From Alcaligenaceae bacterium (GTDB taxonomy: Bacteria > Pseudomonadota > Gammaproteobacteria > Burkholderiales > Burkholderiaceae_B), in assembly GCA_013416435.1 (NCBI GenBank), contig JACCEN010000016.1:57914-121913 (forward strand): a DNA stretch of 64,000 nucleotides, given 5' to 3'. The notes below the pieces were generated by a model. The model did not search any database, was not told the origin of the DNA, and was given only the letters and a program-made list of their open reading frames with translations. The translations under genes were made by a program, and so were the position numbers. Of this stretch, positions 1 to 8,755 are shown in pieces. How positions within the stretch are numbered: the stretch's first letter is position 1; each line of letters begins with the position of its first letter.

Positions 1-371
1 AACTGGAAGCGGACCAGGGGTTCTTCCTTGACGAATTCGCCCATGACCGAAGGCAGCAGCTCTGTGCTGAACGCCTGGTTCGCCGACACCTTGATCAGCT
101 TCTGGCCAAGGTGGGCGAGTTCGCTGATTTCCGTCCGTGTGCGCTCGGCTTCCAGATGCGTACGCCGGGCATACGATGCAAGCAGTTCACCGGCTTCCGT
201 CAGCAGCATGCCACGAGCATGACGTTCGAAAAGGTGGGTGCGGTGCTCGTCTTCCAGCTTGCGTATCATGCGGCTTATCGCCGAAGGCGCGACATGCAGC
301 TTGTGCGCCGCCTCGGTCAACGAGCCGGCGTTCACGACTTCCAGGAAGTATCTAAGGGCGGTATTGAGCAT
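1..371 (-). CDS. LysR-family transcriptional regulator, N-terminal part (runs off the window)
   Basis: Read on the minus strand from an ATG at 371, an open frame continues without a stop to the window edge. The first ~60 residues form a LysR-type winged helix-turn-helix: MLNTALRYFLEVVNAGSLTE, then AAHKLHVAPSAISRMIRKLE and LFERHARGMLLTEAGE. The effector-binding domain begins near residue 90 and is cut off. The gene diverges from leuC, with three palindromic repeats between them. LysR proteins often regulate a divergent neighbour, but a link to leucine synthesis is only an inference. The HTH family call is firm; the ligand is unknown. Confidence 0.85.
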   Translation of the reverse strand, partial: MLNTALRYFLEVVNAGSLTEAAHKLHVAPSAISRMIRKLEDEHRTHLFERHARGMLLTEAGELLASYARRTHLEAERTRTEISELAHLGQKLIKVSANQAFSTELLPSVMGEFVKEEPLVRFQ

Positions 372-382
372 GTTTTTTGGCG

Positions 383-529
383 GGGGTCAGACCCCATGCG
401 GGGTCTGACCCCGTTCTCGGAACACGGTTGTTTTAGGCTTGGGGTCCGACCCCGTACGGGGTCGGACCCCATTCACGGAGCGCGGCTGTTTTGGGCTTTG
501 GGGTCAGACCCCGCATGGGGTCTGACCCC
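383..529. repeat. Cluster of three 30-bp GGGGTC palindromes
   Basis: Three units lie at 383-412, 441-470 and 500-529. Each has a 13-bp left arm (GGGGTCAGACCCC, or GGGGTCCGACCCC in the middle copy), a 4-bp loop (ATGC, GTAC, GCAT) and a perfectly complementary right arm. The 28-29 bp spacers resemble each other too (both contain a TGTTTT(A/G)GGCTT stretch), so the period is about 58 bp and the cluster looks like a tandem duplication. It fills the gap between the divergent LysR gene and leuC. The arm substitution in the middle copy is compensated on both sides, which suggests the hairpin is maintained. Confidence 0.9.
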
Positions 530-578
530 TCGGGCTTCTCAAAGGCTGGCACTATCCATACCAGTATAAAAACTTGTC

Positions 579-606
579 TTGTACTATGTTAAGAGAGTGG
601 CATAAT
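579..606 (+). promoter_or_regulatory. Candidate sigma-70 promoter for leuC
   Basis: TTGTAC at 579-584 and CATAAT at 601-606 are separated by 16 bp, about 35 bp before the leuC ATG. A small dyad ATACCAGTAT lies just upstream (about 557-566) and could be a LysR-type site, but this is weak. The promoter is a reading by eye only. Confidence 0.45.
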
Positions 607-640
607 TTACTACTCCAACCCTACATCATAGAGCAAGGTC

Positions 641-2044
641 ATGGCACAAACACTGTATGACAAACTCTGGGATGCGCATGTCGTGCATCGAGAGTCCGAC
701 GGCACCTGTCTGCTGTACATCGACCGCCACCTGGTACACGAAGTGACCAGCCCGCAGGCATTCGAAGGCTTGAAATTGGCGGATCGCAAACCCTGGCGGA
801 TTTCCGCCAATCTTGCGGTGGCCGACCACAACGTGCCGACCACCGATCGCAGCAAGGGCATCGAGGATCCGATCTCCCGGCTGCAGGTCGAGACGCTGGA
901 CGAGAACTGCGAAAAATTCGGGATCACGGAATTCCGCATGAACGACAGGCGCCAGGGCATCGTCCACATCATCGGGCCTGAGCAGGGCGCCACGCTGCCC
1001 GGCATGACAGTGGTCTGCGGCGACTCGCACACCAGTACGCACGGCGCGGTCGGCGCGCTGGCCTTCGGCATCGGCACGTCCGAGGTCGAGCACGTGCTGG
1101 CCACACAGACGCTGCTCATGAAAAAGAACAAAAGCATGCTGATCAAGGTCGAAGGCGAATTGCCCTTCGGCTGTACCGCCAAGGACCTCGTCCTGTATAT
1201 CATCGGCAAGATCGGCACGGCCGGCGGTACGGGCTACGCTATCGAGTTTGGCGGCAGCACGATGCGCGGGCTGTCCGTCGAAGGCCGCATGACGGTCTGC
1301 AACATGGCCATCGAAGCGGGCGCCCGGTCGGGCATGGTGGCGGTAGACCAGAAAACCATCGACTACTTCCGCGGCCGTCCTTACGCACCGACCGGCGCGC
1401 TGTGGGACCAGGCCGTCCAATACTGGAAGACGCTGCACTCCGATGAAGGCGCGTCCTTCGACCGCATCGTCGAAATCGACGCCCGCCAGATCAAGCCGCA
1501 AGTATCCTGGGGCACATCGCCCGAAATGGTCCTGGCCGTCGACGACCGAGTGCCGGATCCCGACAAGGAAAAGGACGATGTCCGCCGTAGCGGCATGGAG
1601 CGCGCGCTGGAATACATGGGCCTGAAGCCCAACACGCCGCTGGTCGACATCAAGGTGGATCGCATCTTCATCGGTTCCTGTACCAACGCCCGAATCGAAG
1701 ACCTTCGGGACGCGGCGACCGTCGCACGCGGCAAGCGGGTCGCCTCGTCGGTCAAGCAGGCCATGGTGGTGCCCGGGTCCGGACTGGTCAAGATGCAGGC
1801 CGAAAAAGAAGGCCTGGACAAGATCTTCCTGGCAGCGGGCTTCGAGTGGCGCGAACCGGGCTGCTCGATGTGCCTGGCCATGAACGCCGACCGCCTCGAA
1901 CCCGGCGAGCGCTGCGCCTCCACCTCGAACCGCAATTTCGAAGGGCGGCAGGGGCAGGGCGGCCGTACCCATCTGGTCAGCCCGGCGATGGCCGCCGCGG
2001 CCGCCATCGCCGGTCATTTCGTCGATGTACGGACCCTTCGATAG
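641..2044 (+). CDS. leuC: 3-isopropylmalate dehydratase large subunit
   Basis: A 467-residue protein matching the full length of LeuC. With LeuD it isomerises 2-isopropylmalate to 3-isopropylmalate in leucine synthesis, in the cytoplasm, using a [4Fe-4S] cluster. Cluster-ligand cysteines are visible in [13 protein letters not shown] and in [11 protein letters not shown] near the C-terminus, and the aconitase-type [10 protein letters not shown] motif is present near residue 130. The start ATG follows a purine-rich AGAGCAAGG. leuD begins 9 bp after the stop, so the two subunits are almost certainly cotranscribed. Confidence 0.98.
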   Translation: MAQTLYDKLWDAHVVHRESDGTCLLYIDRHLVHEVTSPQAFEGLKLADRKPWRISANLAVADHNVPTTDRSKGIEDPISRLQVETLDENCEKFGITEFRMNDRRQGIVHIIGPEQGATLPGMTVVCGDSHTSTHGAVGALAFGIGTSEVEHVLATQTLLMKKNKSMLIKVEGELPFGCTAKDLVLYIIGKIGTAGGTGYAIEFGGSTMRGLSVEGRMTVCNMAIEAGARSGMVAVDQKTIDYFRGRPYAPTGALWDQAVQYWKTLHSDEGASFDRIVEIDARQIKPQVSWGTSPEMVLAVDDRVPDPDKEKDDVRRSGMERALEYMGLKPNTPLVDIKVDRIFIGSCTNARIEDLRDAATVARGKRVASSVKQAMVVPGSGLVKMQAEKEGLDKIFLAAGFEWREPGCSMCLAMNADRLEPGERCASTSNRNFEGRQGQGGRTHLVSPAMAAAAAIAGHFVDVRTLR

Positions 2045-2053
2045 GAAACCATC

Positions 2054-2704
2054 ATGCAAGCATTTACCACTCATCATGGCCTGGTGGCGCCGCTGGACCG
2101 CGAGAACGTCGACACCGACCTCATCATTCCCAAGCAATTCCTGAAGTCCATCAAGCGCACCGGGTTCGGTCCCAACCTGTTCGACGAACTCCGTTACCTG
2201 GATCACGGCGAACCCGGCATGGACAACTCCAAGCGTCCGCTGAATCCGGACTTCGTGCTCAACCAGTCGCGCTATCAAGGCGCATCCATCCTGCTGGCGC
2301 GCAAGAACTTCGGCTGCGGTTCCAGCCGCGAGCACGCCCCCTGGGCGCTGTCGCAGTACGGTTTTCGAGCGATCATCGCCCCTTCGTACGCCGACATCTT
2401 CTTCAACAACAGCTTCAAGAATGGCTTGTTGCCGATTATCCTGCCCGAACTCCAGGTGGCGCGGCTGTTCGACGACGTCAAGGCGCATGTGGGCTACAAG
2501 CTGCGCATCGACCTCGAACGCCAGGTGGTGATCACGGAAGACGGCCGCGAGCTCTCTTTCGACATCGAACCTTTCCGCAAGCACTGTCTGTTTCATGGCC
2601 TGGACGACATCGCACTGACTTTGCAAAAGGCGGACATGATCCGTGCTTTCGAAGCGGAGCGCCTGGCCCGCCACCCTTGGCTGGAATCGCGACCTCTCGT
2701 CTAG
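2054..2704 (+). CDS. leuD: 3-isopropylmalate dehydratase small subunit
   Basis: A 216-residue LeuD, full length for the family. It supplies the swivelling domain of the isopropylmalate isomerase heterodimer; the [17 protein letters not shown] and [14 protein letters not shown] motifs are characteristic. It lies 9 bp downstream of leuC with the RBS-like AGGAAACCATC before its ATG. A hairpin with a short T run follows 90 bp after the stop, suggesting leuCD may partly end before leuB. Confidence 0.98.
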   Translation: MQAFTTHHGLVAPLDRENVDTDLIIPKQFLKSIKRTGFGPNLFDELRYLDHGEPGMDNSKRPLNPDFVLNQSRYQGASILLARKNFGCGSSREHAPWALSQYGFRAIIAPSYADIFFNNSFKNGLLPIILPELQVARLFDDVKAHVGYKLRIDLERQVVITEDGRELSFDIEPFRKHCLFHGLDDIALTLQKADMIRAFEAERLARHPWLESRPLV

Positions 2705-2791
2705 GGAAGCGCGGAACAAGTCCTTGCCCGACCCGTCGCGCGCTTACATGGAGGCACGCTTCTGATCGATCAGGGACGACCGTTGAAAGCA

Positions 2792-2817
2792 GGGGCCGCG
2801 GAGACGCCGCCCCTTTT
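2792..2817 (+). terminator. Terminator-like hairpin between leuD and leuB
   Basis: GGGGC at 792-796 pairs with GCCCC at 809-813 and GCG with CGC inside (positions 2792-2813). There is one C-C mismatch and a GAGA tetraloop, and TTTT follows at 2814-2817. The short T run makes termination partial or uncertain. The 143-bp leuD-leuB gap also contains a small TTGTC...GACAA dyad at 2816-2832, just before the leuB ribosome-binding region. Confidence 0.5.
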
Positions 2818-2847
2818 GTCGTATATTGACAACATAGTAGGAAAAAA

Positions 2848-3924
2848 ATGACTCATAAAATTGCTGTTTTGCCGGGTGACGGCATAGGCCCGGAAATCAC
2901 GGAGCAGGCGGCACGCGTGCTCGGCGCGCTGGGCCTGGATCTTGAAATGGAAACCGCCCCGGTGGGCGGCGCGGCATACGATGCGCACGGCCATCCCTTG
3001 CCGCCGGCCACGCTCGATCTGGCGAAGAATTCATCCGCCATCCTGTTCGGCGCCGTGGGTGACTGGAAGTACGATAGCCTTCCGCGCGAGTTCCGTCCCG
3101 AGCAGGCCATCCTGGGCCTGCGCAAAGCCCTGGGGCTGTTTGCCAACCTGCGTCCGGCAATTCTGTATCCTCAACTGGCCAATGCGTCGTCGCTCAAGCC
3201 CGAGGTGGTGTCCGGCCTGGACATCCTTATCGTTCGCGAGCTGACGGGCGATATCTATTTCGGCCAGCCGCGCGGCGTACGCGAGGTCGCCGAGGGCAGT
3301 TTCAAGGGAGAACGGCAGGGATTCGACACCATGCATTACGCGGAAACCGAAGTGCGCCGCATCGGCCACGTCGCTTTCCAGGCGGCGCAGAAGCGCAGCA
3401 AGCGCCTGTGCAGCGTGGACAAGGCGAACGTCCTGGAGACATCGCAGTTCTGGCGTGACATCATGATCGACACCGCGCGCGAGTATCCGGATGTCGAGTT
3501 GACCCACATGTATGTCGACAACGCGGCGATGCAGCTCGTGCGGGCACCCAAGGAATTCGATGTGATCGTGACAGGAAACCTGTTCGGCGATATCCTGTCC
3601 GATGAGGCCGCCATGCTGACGGGTTCCATCGGCATGCTGCCTTCGGCGTCGCTCAATGCCTCCAACCAGGGGCTTTACGAACCCAGCCACGGGTCCGCTC
3701 CCGATATCGCCGGTAAGAACTTGGCCAACCCGCTGGCGACCATACTGTCCGCGGCCATGCTCTTGCGCTACTCTTTGAACGAGGCAGCGCAGGCGGATCG
3801 TATCGAACGCGCCGTGCAGGCGGTGCTCGAACAAGGCTTGCGCACGGCCGACATCCACGAAGCCGGCACGAAACTGGTTTCTACCAGCGCGATGGGTGAC
3901 GCGGTGCTGAAAGCATTAAAATAA
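2848..3924 (+). CDS. leuB: 3-isopropylmalate dehydrogenase
   Basis: A 358-residue LeuB. It oxidatively decarboxylates 3-isopropylmalate with NAD+ to 2-oxoisocaproate, the third step of leucine synthesis. The N-terminal [14 protein letters not shown] and the [19 protein letters not shown] nucleotide/metal motif near the C-terminus are both intact. The ATG is preceded by AGTAGGAAAAAA. It is separated from leuD by 143 bp with a hairpin, so it may have its own promoter; asd follows after 40 bp. Confidence 0.98.
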   Translation: MTHKIAVLPGDGIGPEITEQAARVLGALGLDLEMETAPVGGAAYDAHGHPLPPATLDLAKNSSAILFGAVGDWKYDSLPREFRPEQAILGLRKALGLFANLRPAILYPQLANASSLKPEVVSGLDILIVRELTGDIYFGQPRGVREVAEGSFKGERQGFDTMHYAETEVRRIGHVAFQAAQKRSKRLCSVDKANVLETSQFWRDIMIDTAREYPDVELTHMYVDNAAMQLVRAPKEFDVIVTGNLFGDILSDEAAMLTGSIGMLPSASLNASNQGLYEPSHGSAPDIAGKNLANPLATILSAAMLLRYSLNEAAQADRIERAVQAVLEQGLRTADIHEAGTKLVSTSAMGDAVLKALK

Positions 3925-3964
3925 TGTTTCAGATCTGAATTTTTACTTTTTTAAGCGACTTAAC

Positions 3965-5095
3965 ATGAACCAAGCAGTAGGTTTAGTCGGTTGGCGCGGC
4001 ATGGTGGGATCCGTCCTGATGCAGCGCATGCGCGACGAGAATGATTTTTCCCTGTTCCAGCCGGTGTTCTTTTCCACCAGCAATGCGGGCGGCGCGGCCC
4101 CCGCATGGGCGGACGGCGCCGGGCCTCTTCAAGATGCATACGACATCGAGGCCCTGAAAAAACTCCCCATCATTCTGACCGCCCAGGGCGGCGACTACAC
4201 CACTGCGGTTCATTCCAAACTGCGCGCTGCCGGCTGGAACGGCGTCTGGATCGATGCCGCCAGCACCTTGCGCATGTCCGACGACGCCATCATCGTGCTC
4301 GACCCGGTCAATCGCCCGGTCATCGACGCGGCGCTGGATCGCGGCATCAAGAACTACATCGGCGGCAACTGCACCGTGAGCTGCATGCTCATGGGCCTGG
4401 CCGGCCTGTTCAACCAGGATCTCATCGACTGGATGACCAGCATGACCTACCAGGCGGCATCCGGCGGCGGCGCGCAGCACATGCGCGAACTACTGACGCA
4501 ATTCGGCCTGTTGAATGCGGCGGTCAAGCCTTTGCTCGACGATCCCGCATCCGCCATTCTCGAGATCGATCGCGGCATCCTGACGGCCCAGAAGGATCCG
4601 GCCCTGCCGCAACAGCAATTCGGCGTGCCGCTGGGCGGCAACCTGATTCCCTGGATCGACAAGGACCTGGGCGACGGCATGTCGCGCGAAGAGTGGAAAG
4701 CCGGCGCGGAAACCAACAAGATCCTCGGGCGCGGCGAAGCCTTCGGCACACCCGCCACCCCAATCGACGGCCTGTGCGTGCGGATCGGCGCCATGCGCTG
4801 CCACAGCCAGGCCCTGACCATCAAGCTCAATCGCGACGTACCGCTCGATGAAATCACGGACATCGTGCGTGAAGGCTCCAACTGGGCCAAAGTCGTCCCG
4901 AACGAACGCGAAGCGACCATGCGTGATCTCACGCCCGTTGCCGTGACCGGCACACTGGATATTCCGGTCGGGCGCATGCGCAAGCTCTCCATGGGGCCTG
5001 AGTACCTCAGCGCCTTCACGGTGGGAGATCAACTGTTGTGGGGCGCGGCAGAGCCATTGCGCCGCATGCTGCGTATTGCTTTGGGTGAACTGTAA
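3965..5095 (+). CDS. asd: Aspartate-semialdehyde dehydrogenase
   Basis: A 376-residue Asd of the Gram-negative type. It reduces aspartyl phosphate to aspartate semialdehyde with NADPH, the branch point for lysine/diaminopimelate, threonine and methionine. The nucleotide-binding [13 protein letters not shown] is at the N-terminus and the catalytic cysteine is Cys136 in GGNCTVSC. The leuB-asd-fimV-truA order is familiar from Burkholderiales. The next gene starts 2 bp after the stop. Confidence 0.98.
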   Translation: MNQAVGLVGWRGMVGSVLMQRMRDENDFSLFQPVFFSTSNAGGAAPAWADGAGPLQDAYDIEALKKLPIILTAQGGDYTTAVHSKLRAAGWNGVWIDAASTLRMSDDAIIVLDPVNRPVIDAALDRGIKNYIGGNCTVSCMLMGLAGLFNQDLIDWMTSMTYQAASGGGAQHMRELLTQFGLLNAAVKPLLDDPASAILEIDRGILTAQKDPALPQQQFGVPLGGNLIPWIDKDLGDGMSREEWKAGAETNKILGRGEAFGTPATPIDGLCVRIGAMRCHSQALTIKLNRDVPLDEITDIVREGSNWAKVVPNEREATMRDLTPVAVTGTLDIPVGRMRKLSMGPEYLSAFTVGDQLLWGAAEPLRRMLRIALGEL

Positions 5096-5097
5096 AA

Positions 5098-7221
5098 ATG
5101 CAAATGTCCCGCTGGATGTCATCGTCTTTTGCTTTAGTATTCAAAACTAAACCTTTGGTCGGGGCGCTGGCGGCATCATTGCTGATATGCCCGGCCGTCC
5201 ATGCCGCCTCCTTCGGCCATTCGCGCGTCGTGTCGGCGCCCGGCCAGGCCCTGCGCATCGACGTACCGGTCAGCCAGCTGAGCGCCGACGACTTGCGCAG
5301 TTTCTCGGTATCGCCCGCGCCCATGGCTGCATGGTCCGAGGCGGGGCTGATCCCGCCGGTCGACTTGGCCACCCTGACCACGCAGCTGGTCGACGGCTAC
5401 GCGCCGGGCAGCAAGGTCATCCAGCTGCGTTCCAGCCAGCCGTTCAACAGGCCGGTGGCCGACGTCCTGCTCGATGTCCATACGGCTTCGGGGCGGCAGC
5501 GTTATCAAGTCAGCCTGTTGACCCGCACGGATGCCAGCATCGACTTGGCGTCGGTTGCCGGCCCCGAGGGCGGCATGCCGGTATCCGATCACAAGGCGGG
5601 CGCGTCCATACGCGTGAAAACCGGCGACACCATGTTTGCCATCGCCCGGCGGCATGCCGTCAGAGGCGTCTCCGATTACCAGATGATGATGGCGCTCTTC
5701 CGGGCCAATCCGAAGGCCTTCATTCATGAGAACGTCAACCTTGTCAGGGCGGGGTCCACGCTGGTGATGCCCGACAAGGCGGCACTGACTGCAATTTCCG
5801 ACCGCGAGGCCCGGCGTCTCTTCATGCAGCATGCCCAGGCTTTTGCGCGGTACCGCCGGGCTTCAGCCGGTGTGGTGCCGGTGGTGGGGCAGCAAGGCGC
5901 GGCAGCCGCAGCCGGCGACGTGGTCCAGGCCATGCCGTCCGAATCGGCTCAAGCGCCCGCAGACACGCGCAAGCAGGATCTGCTGCGGCTTTCCGATCAG
6001 CCGTCCGCGTCTGCTGCCGGGGCGACCAATGGGCAAGCAGGCTCGGGCGCGGCAGGCGACTCCGCAGTAACGTCTGCGGCCGGTGCCCAAACGGCGCAAT
6101 CGGACGCCGGCAAGTCCGTTGCCGGGCCGTCCGCACAGGCGGGCGGCAATGCGGATGGCCGCGCCGACGATGAGGCAGCCCTGCGCAAAGGTGTTGCGGA
6201 TGCGGAGCAGCGCGTATCCCAGCTGGAAAGCAATGTAAAGAACCTGAACGAGGCCCTGCGCGCGCAAGGCAGCGTTCTCGGCGAGCTGGTCGTGGAAGGC
6301 GCTAAGGGGCTCAGCGAGTCCATTGCGCAAGCCACCAGCCCCTCGGGCGATGGTGCGCCGTCTTCGGCGGATGCCGCCACGGCCGGTGGAGCGCCGTCTT
6401 CGGCGGACGCAACCACGGCTGGCGGTGCGCTGTCGCCGGCGGATGCTGCCGGCGGTGCCCCGGGCATGGCGCCCTCGGCAGGAGCCGCCGGCGATAATCG
6501 GGCGTCCGCGACGGCTCCTTCCGCCAACGGCGCTTCTTCGTCCGCGGCAGCGCCTTCCGCCAACGGCGCTTCTTCGCCTGCGACGGCACCTTCCGCCCGA
6601 GGTTCCACGTCGGCAGTGGCGCCATCGGGTAATGGCACGCCATCGTCTGATGCGGCGAAGCCCTCCAATGGCGCAGCGCCGTCGGCTGCTGCTGTGGCTG
6701 ATACCGCGGTTTCTTCGGCGGGCGCGGCAGCGGGCAGTCAGGCAGCCGCCTCGAGCGGCGAAGGCGCATCCAACGGAACATCCCCTTCCGCGGGATCCGC
6801 AGCGTCCAACGGCGCGCCATCGTCGGCCGGCCCATCGGCAGGTGGCGGGCAGGGATCCGCTGCGGCAAATGGAAGCGCCGGCCGGAATGCTCCGGGTGGC
6901 GAATCCACGGCGGGCGCGGGCAAGGGCGGCACCGCCGCGGGCACTGACGGCGGCTCCGGTACGGCCGATTCGATTTCAACAAAGACGGAAAATACTGTGT
7001 CCTGGTTTCAAGAGCATATGCTGGGTGTCATCACCGGCTTGCTGGCATTGGTTGTATTGATCATTGCATGGCTGTTGCGCCGTGCAAACGCAGCGCGTGA
7101 CGAGGGGCGCGACGACAGCAGCGGCCTCATCACCGAGGCGATGGTCAGGGAGAAGCTCGCCCAGATCAATCTCGATCTGGACCAGAACTCGCCCGACCGC
7201 AACCTGCCCGGATCGCGCTGA
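5098..7221 (+). CDS. fimV: FimV-like LysM protein, inner-membrane anchored
   Basis: A 707-residue protein. A signal sequence ends near VHA|AS (residue ~36), followed by the FimV N-terminal region, a LysM peptidoglycan-binding domain at about 169-222 (VKTGDTMFAIARRH), a coiled-coil stretch near 357-400, a very long Ala/Ser/Gly/Pro low-complexity segment to ~635, one transmembrane helix at about 641-661 and a short cytoplasmic tail. FimV-type proteins act in pole organisation and type IV pilus assembly. The low-complexity part holds near-tandem units (GGAPSSADA, APSANGASS). The C-terminal cytoplasmic TPR domain of Pseudomonas FimV is absent, so the exact role is uncertain. Confidence 0.8.
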   Translation: MQMSRWMSSSFALVFKTKPLVGALAASLLICPAVHAASFGHSRVVSAPGQALRIDVPVSQLSADDLRSFSVSPAPMAAWSEAGLIPPVDLATLTTQLVDGYAPGSKVIQLRSSQPFNRPVADVLLDVHTASGRQRYQVSLLTRTDASIDLASVAGPEGGMPVSDHKAGASIRVKTGDTMFAIARRHAVRGVSDYQMMMALFRANPKAFIHENVNLVRAGSTLVMPDKAALTAISDREARRLFMQHAQAFARYRRASAGVVPVVGQQGAAAAAGDVVQAMPSESAQAPADTRKQDLLRLSDQPSASAAGATNGQAGSGAAGDSAVTSAAGAQTAQSDAGKSVAGPSAQAGGNADGRADDEAALRKGVADAEQRVSQLESNVKNLNEALRAQGSVLGELVVEGAKGLSESIAQATSPSGDGAPSSADAATAGGAPSSADATTAGGALSPADAAGGAPGMAPSAGAAGDNRASATAPSANGASSSAAAPSANGASSPATAPSARGSTSAVAPSGNGTPSSDAAKPSNGAAPSAAAVADTAVSSAGAAAGSQAAASSGEGASNGTSPSAGSAASNGAPSSAGPSAGGGQGSAAANGSAGRNAPGGESTAGAGKGGTAAGTDGGSGTADSISTKTENTVSWFQEHMLGVITGLLALVVLIIAWLLRRANAARDEGRDDSSGLITEAMVREKLAQINLDLDQNSPDRNLPGSR

Positions 7222-7228
7222 GGCCTGA

Positions 7229-8044
7229 ATGCCTCGTGTGGCATTGGGAATCGCCTATGACGGATCGCACTGGCTGGGTTGGCAGACCCAGCCGGGCGGG
7301 CGTACGGTGCAAGACACACTCGAAGCCGCGCTTGCGCAGTTCCTTGCCCAGCCTCGCGTGAACACGATTTGCGCCGGGCGCACCGATACGGGCGTCCATG
7401 CCCTGGAGCAGGTCGTTCACCTGGACAGTTGCGCCCGGCGCCGTCCCGAATCATGGGTGCGCGGCCTCAATGCCTTGTTGCCATCCGGCATTGCGGTGCA
7501 ATGGGCGCAGCCTGTGCCGGATGATTTCCACGCCAGGTTTTCAGCACGGGCACGCAGCTATGTCTATGTCGTGCGCAACAGCCGGGTCCGTTCTCCGCTG
7601 CAGCATGGTCGGGTCGGCTGGGTCTATCATCCACTGGAACTCGACCCCATGAAGGACGCCGCCCGGCGCCTGCTGGGGGAGCACGATTTCAGCAGCTTCC
7701 GCTCGTCGCAGTGCCAGGCCGCCAGTCCGGTGAGGACCCTGCATGCGCTGGATGTCGAACAGTATGGGGACTATTTCCTGTTCACTTTCCGCGCCAACGC
7801 TTTTCTGCACCATATGGTCCGGAACCTGATGGGAGCGCTGCTATATGTGGGGCAGGGGCGTCAGCCGGCCTGTTGGACGGACGAGCTGCTGTCTCAGCGT
7901 GATAGGCGCCGTGCCGCGCCGACCTTTGCCCCGGACGGCCTGTACTTCGTGCGTGCGGATTATCCTTCGGCGTTCCTTCTGCCGGAAAGCCGCCTGGAGG
8001 ATCTGGTGCAATCCCATCTGGGGCTGCAGGTTCCCGCGAGGTAA
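7229..8044 (+). CDS. truA: tRNA pseudouridine(38-40) synthase
   Basis: A 271-residue TruA, which isomerises uridines 38-40 in tRNA anticodon stems. The catalytic aspartate is Asp53 in [15 protein letters not shown]; the C-terminal [16 protein letters not shown] motif is present. It starts 7 bp after fimV in the same operon direction. In related genomes trpF usually follows; here a TRAP transporter pair is inserted. Confidence 0.97.
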   Translation: MPRVALGIAYDGSHWLGWQTQPGGRTVQDTLEAALAQFLAQPRVNTICAGRTDTGVHALEQVVHLDSCARRRPESWVRGLNALLPSGIAVQWAQPVPDDFHARFSARARSYVYVVRNSRVRSPLQHGRVGWVYHPLELDPMKDAARRLLGEHDFSSFRSSQCQAASPVRTLHALDVEQYGDYFLFTFRANAFLHHMVRNLMGALLYVGQGRQPACWTDELLSQRDRRRAAPTFAPDGLYFVRADYPSAFLLPESRLEDLVQSHLGLQVPAR

Positions 8045-8120
8045 GTCGGGCATATACCGAGGGTAAGTGGGCTGCGGATCGACTAGAATGCGCTACCGTG
8101 CAGCGGAAATCTTTAGACTC

Positions 8121-8753
8121 ATGAAATTCTTTTTGTCACTATCCAGGGCCATAGACGCGATCAATACGCGGGTGGGGCAGGCCGTGATCTGGCTCACCCT
8201 CATTGTCGTGCTCGTCAGCGCGACGAACGCAGTGGTCCGCAAAGCCTTCAACGTCAGTTCGAATGCCTGGCTCGAACTGCAGTGGTATCTTTTCGGGGCC
8301 ATTTTCCTTCTGGCCGCGGGCTATACCTTTCTACGCAACGAGCACGTGCGGGTCGACGTGCTGGCCCAGAAGTTCTCGCGCCGCACTCAAATCAAGATCG
8401 AGATCTTCGGCGTTCTCTTCTTTTTGCTTCCGGCCTGCCTGCTGATTTTCTGGCTGTCCATACCGTTCTTCTACGAGTCCTTCGTATTGAACGAGCAATC
8501 GTCCAACACCGGGGGCCTCATCCGATGGCCGGCCAAGCTGTTGATACCGGTGGGTTTTTTGCTGTTGATTCTTGCCGGCTTGTCTCACCTCATCAAGTGC
8601 GTGGGCTTTCTCATGGGCGCATGCCCGGATCCCACCGCGAGGCCCGTGGGTAAGACCGCTGAAGAAGAGCTCGCGGACGAAATCCGCAGGCAAGCCCTGG
8701 CCGATCAGACCGACTCCACACTTCCCAAAACAACAAACGCCAAAGGCAACTGA
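8121..8753 (+). CDS. TRAP transporter small permease (DctQ-type)
   Basis: A small membrane protein with four hydrophobic helices, starting at MKFFLSLSRAIDAINTRVGQ (about 210 residues). An earlier in-frame ATG at 8067 would add an unlikely charged leader, so 8121 is preferred. DctQ partners the large permease in sodium-driven uptake of organic acids delivered by a periplasmic DctP protein. The large permease starts 2 bp after the stop. No DctP gene is in this window, so the substrate cannot be inferred. Confidence 0.9.
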   Translation: MKFFLSLSRAIDAINTRVGQAVIWLTLIVVLVSATNAVVRKAFNVSSNAWLELQWYLFGAIFLLAAGYTFLRNEHVRVDVLAQKFSRRTQIKIEIFGVLFFLLPACLLIFWLSIPFFYESFVLNEQSSNTGGLIRWPAKLLIPVGFLLLILAGLSHLIKCVGFLMGACPDPTARPVGKTAEEELADEIRRQALADQTDSTLPKTTNAKGN

Positions 8754-8755
8754 AC

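Noticed and set aside
383..529. CRISPR array
   Set aside because: Units are perfect palindromes with few copies; the spacers resemble each other and there are no cas genes.
626..2719. A 697-codon open frame antisense to leuC and leuD
   Set aside because: It overlaps two certain genes, has no family resemblance or RBS, and is Arg/Ala/Asp-rich as expected from mirror reading of GC-rich codons.
3925..3964. Terminator between leuB and asd (TTCAGATCTGAA then T-rich)
   Set aside because: The palindrome has no loop and cannot form a stable hairpin; asd is likely cotranscribed.
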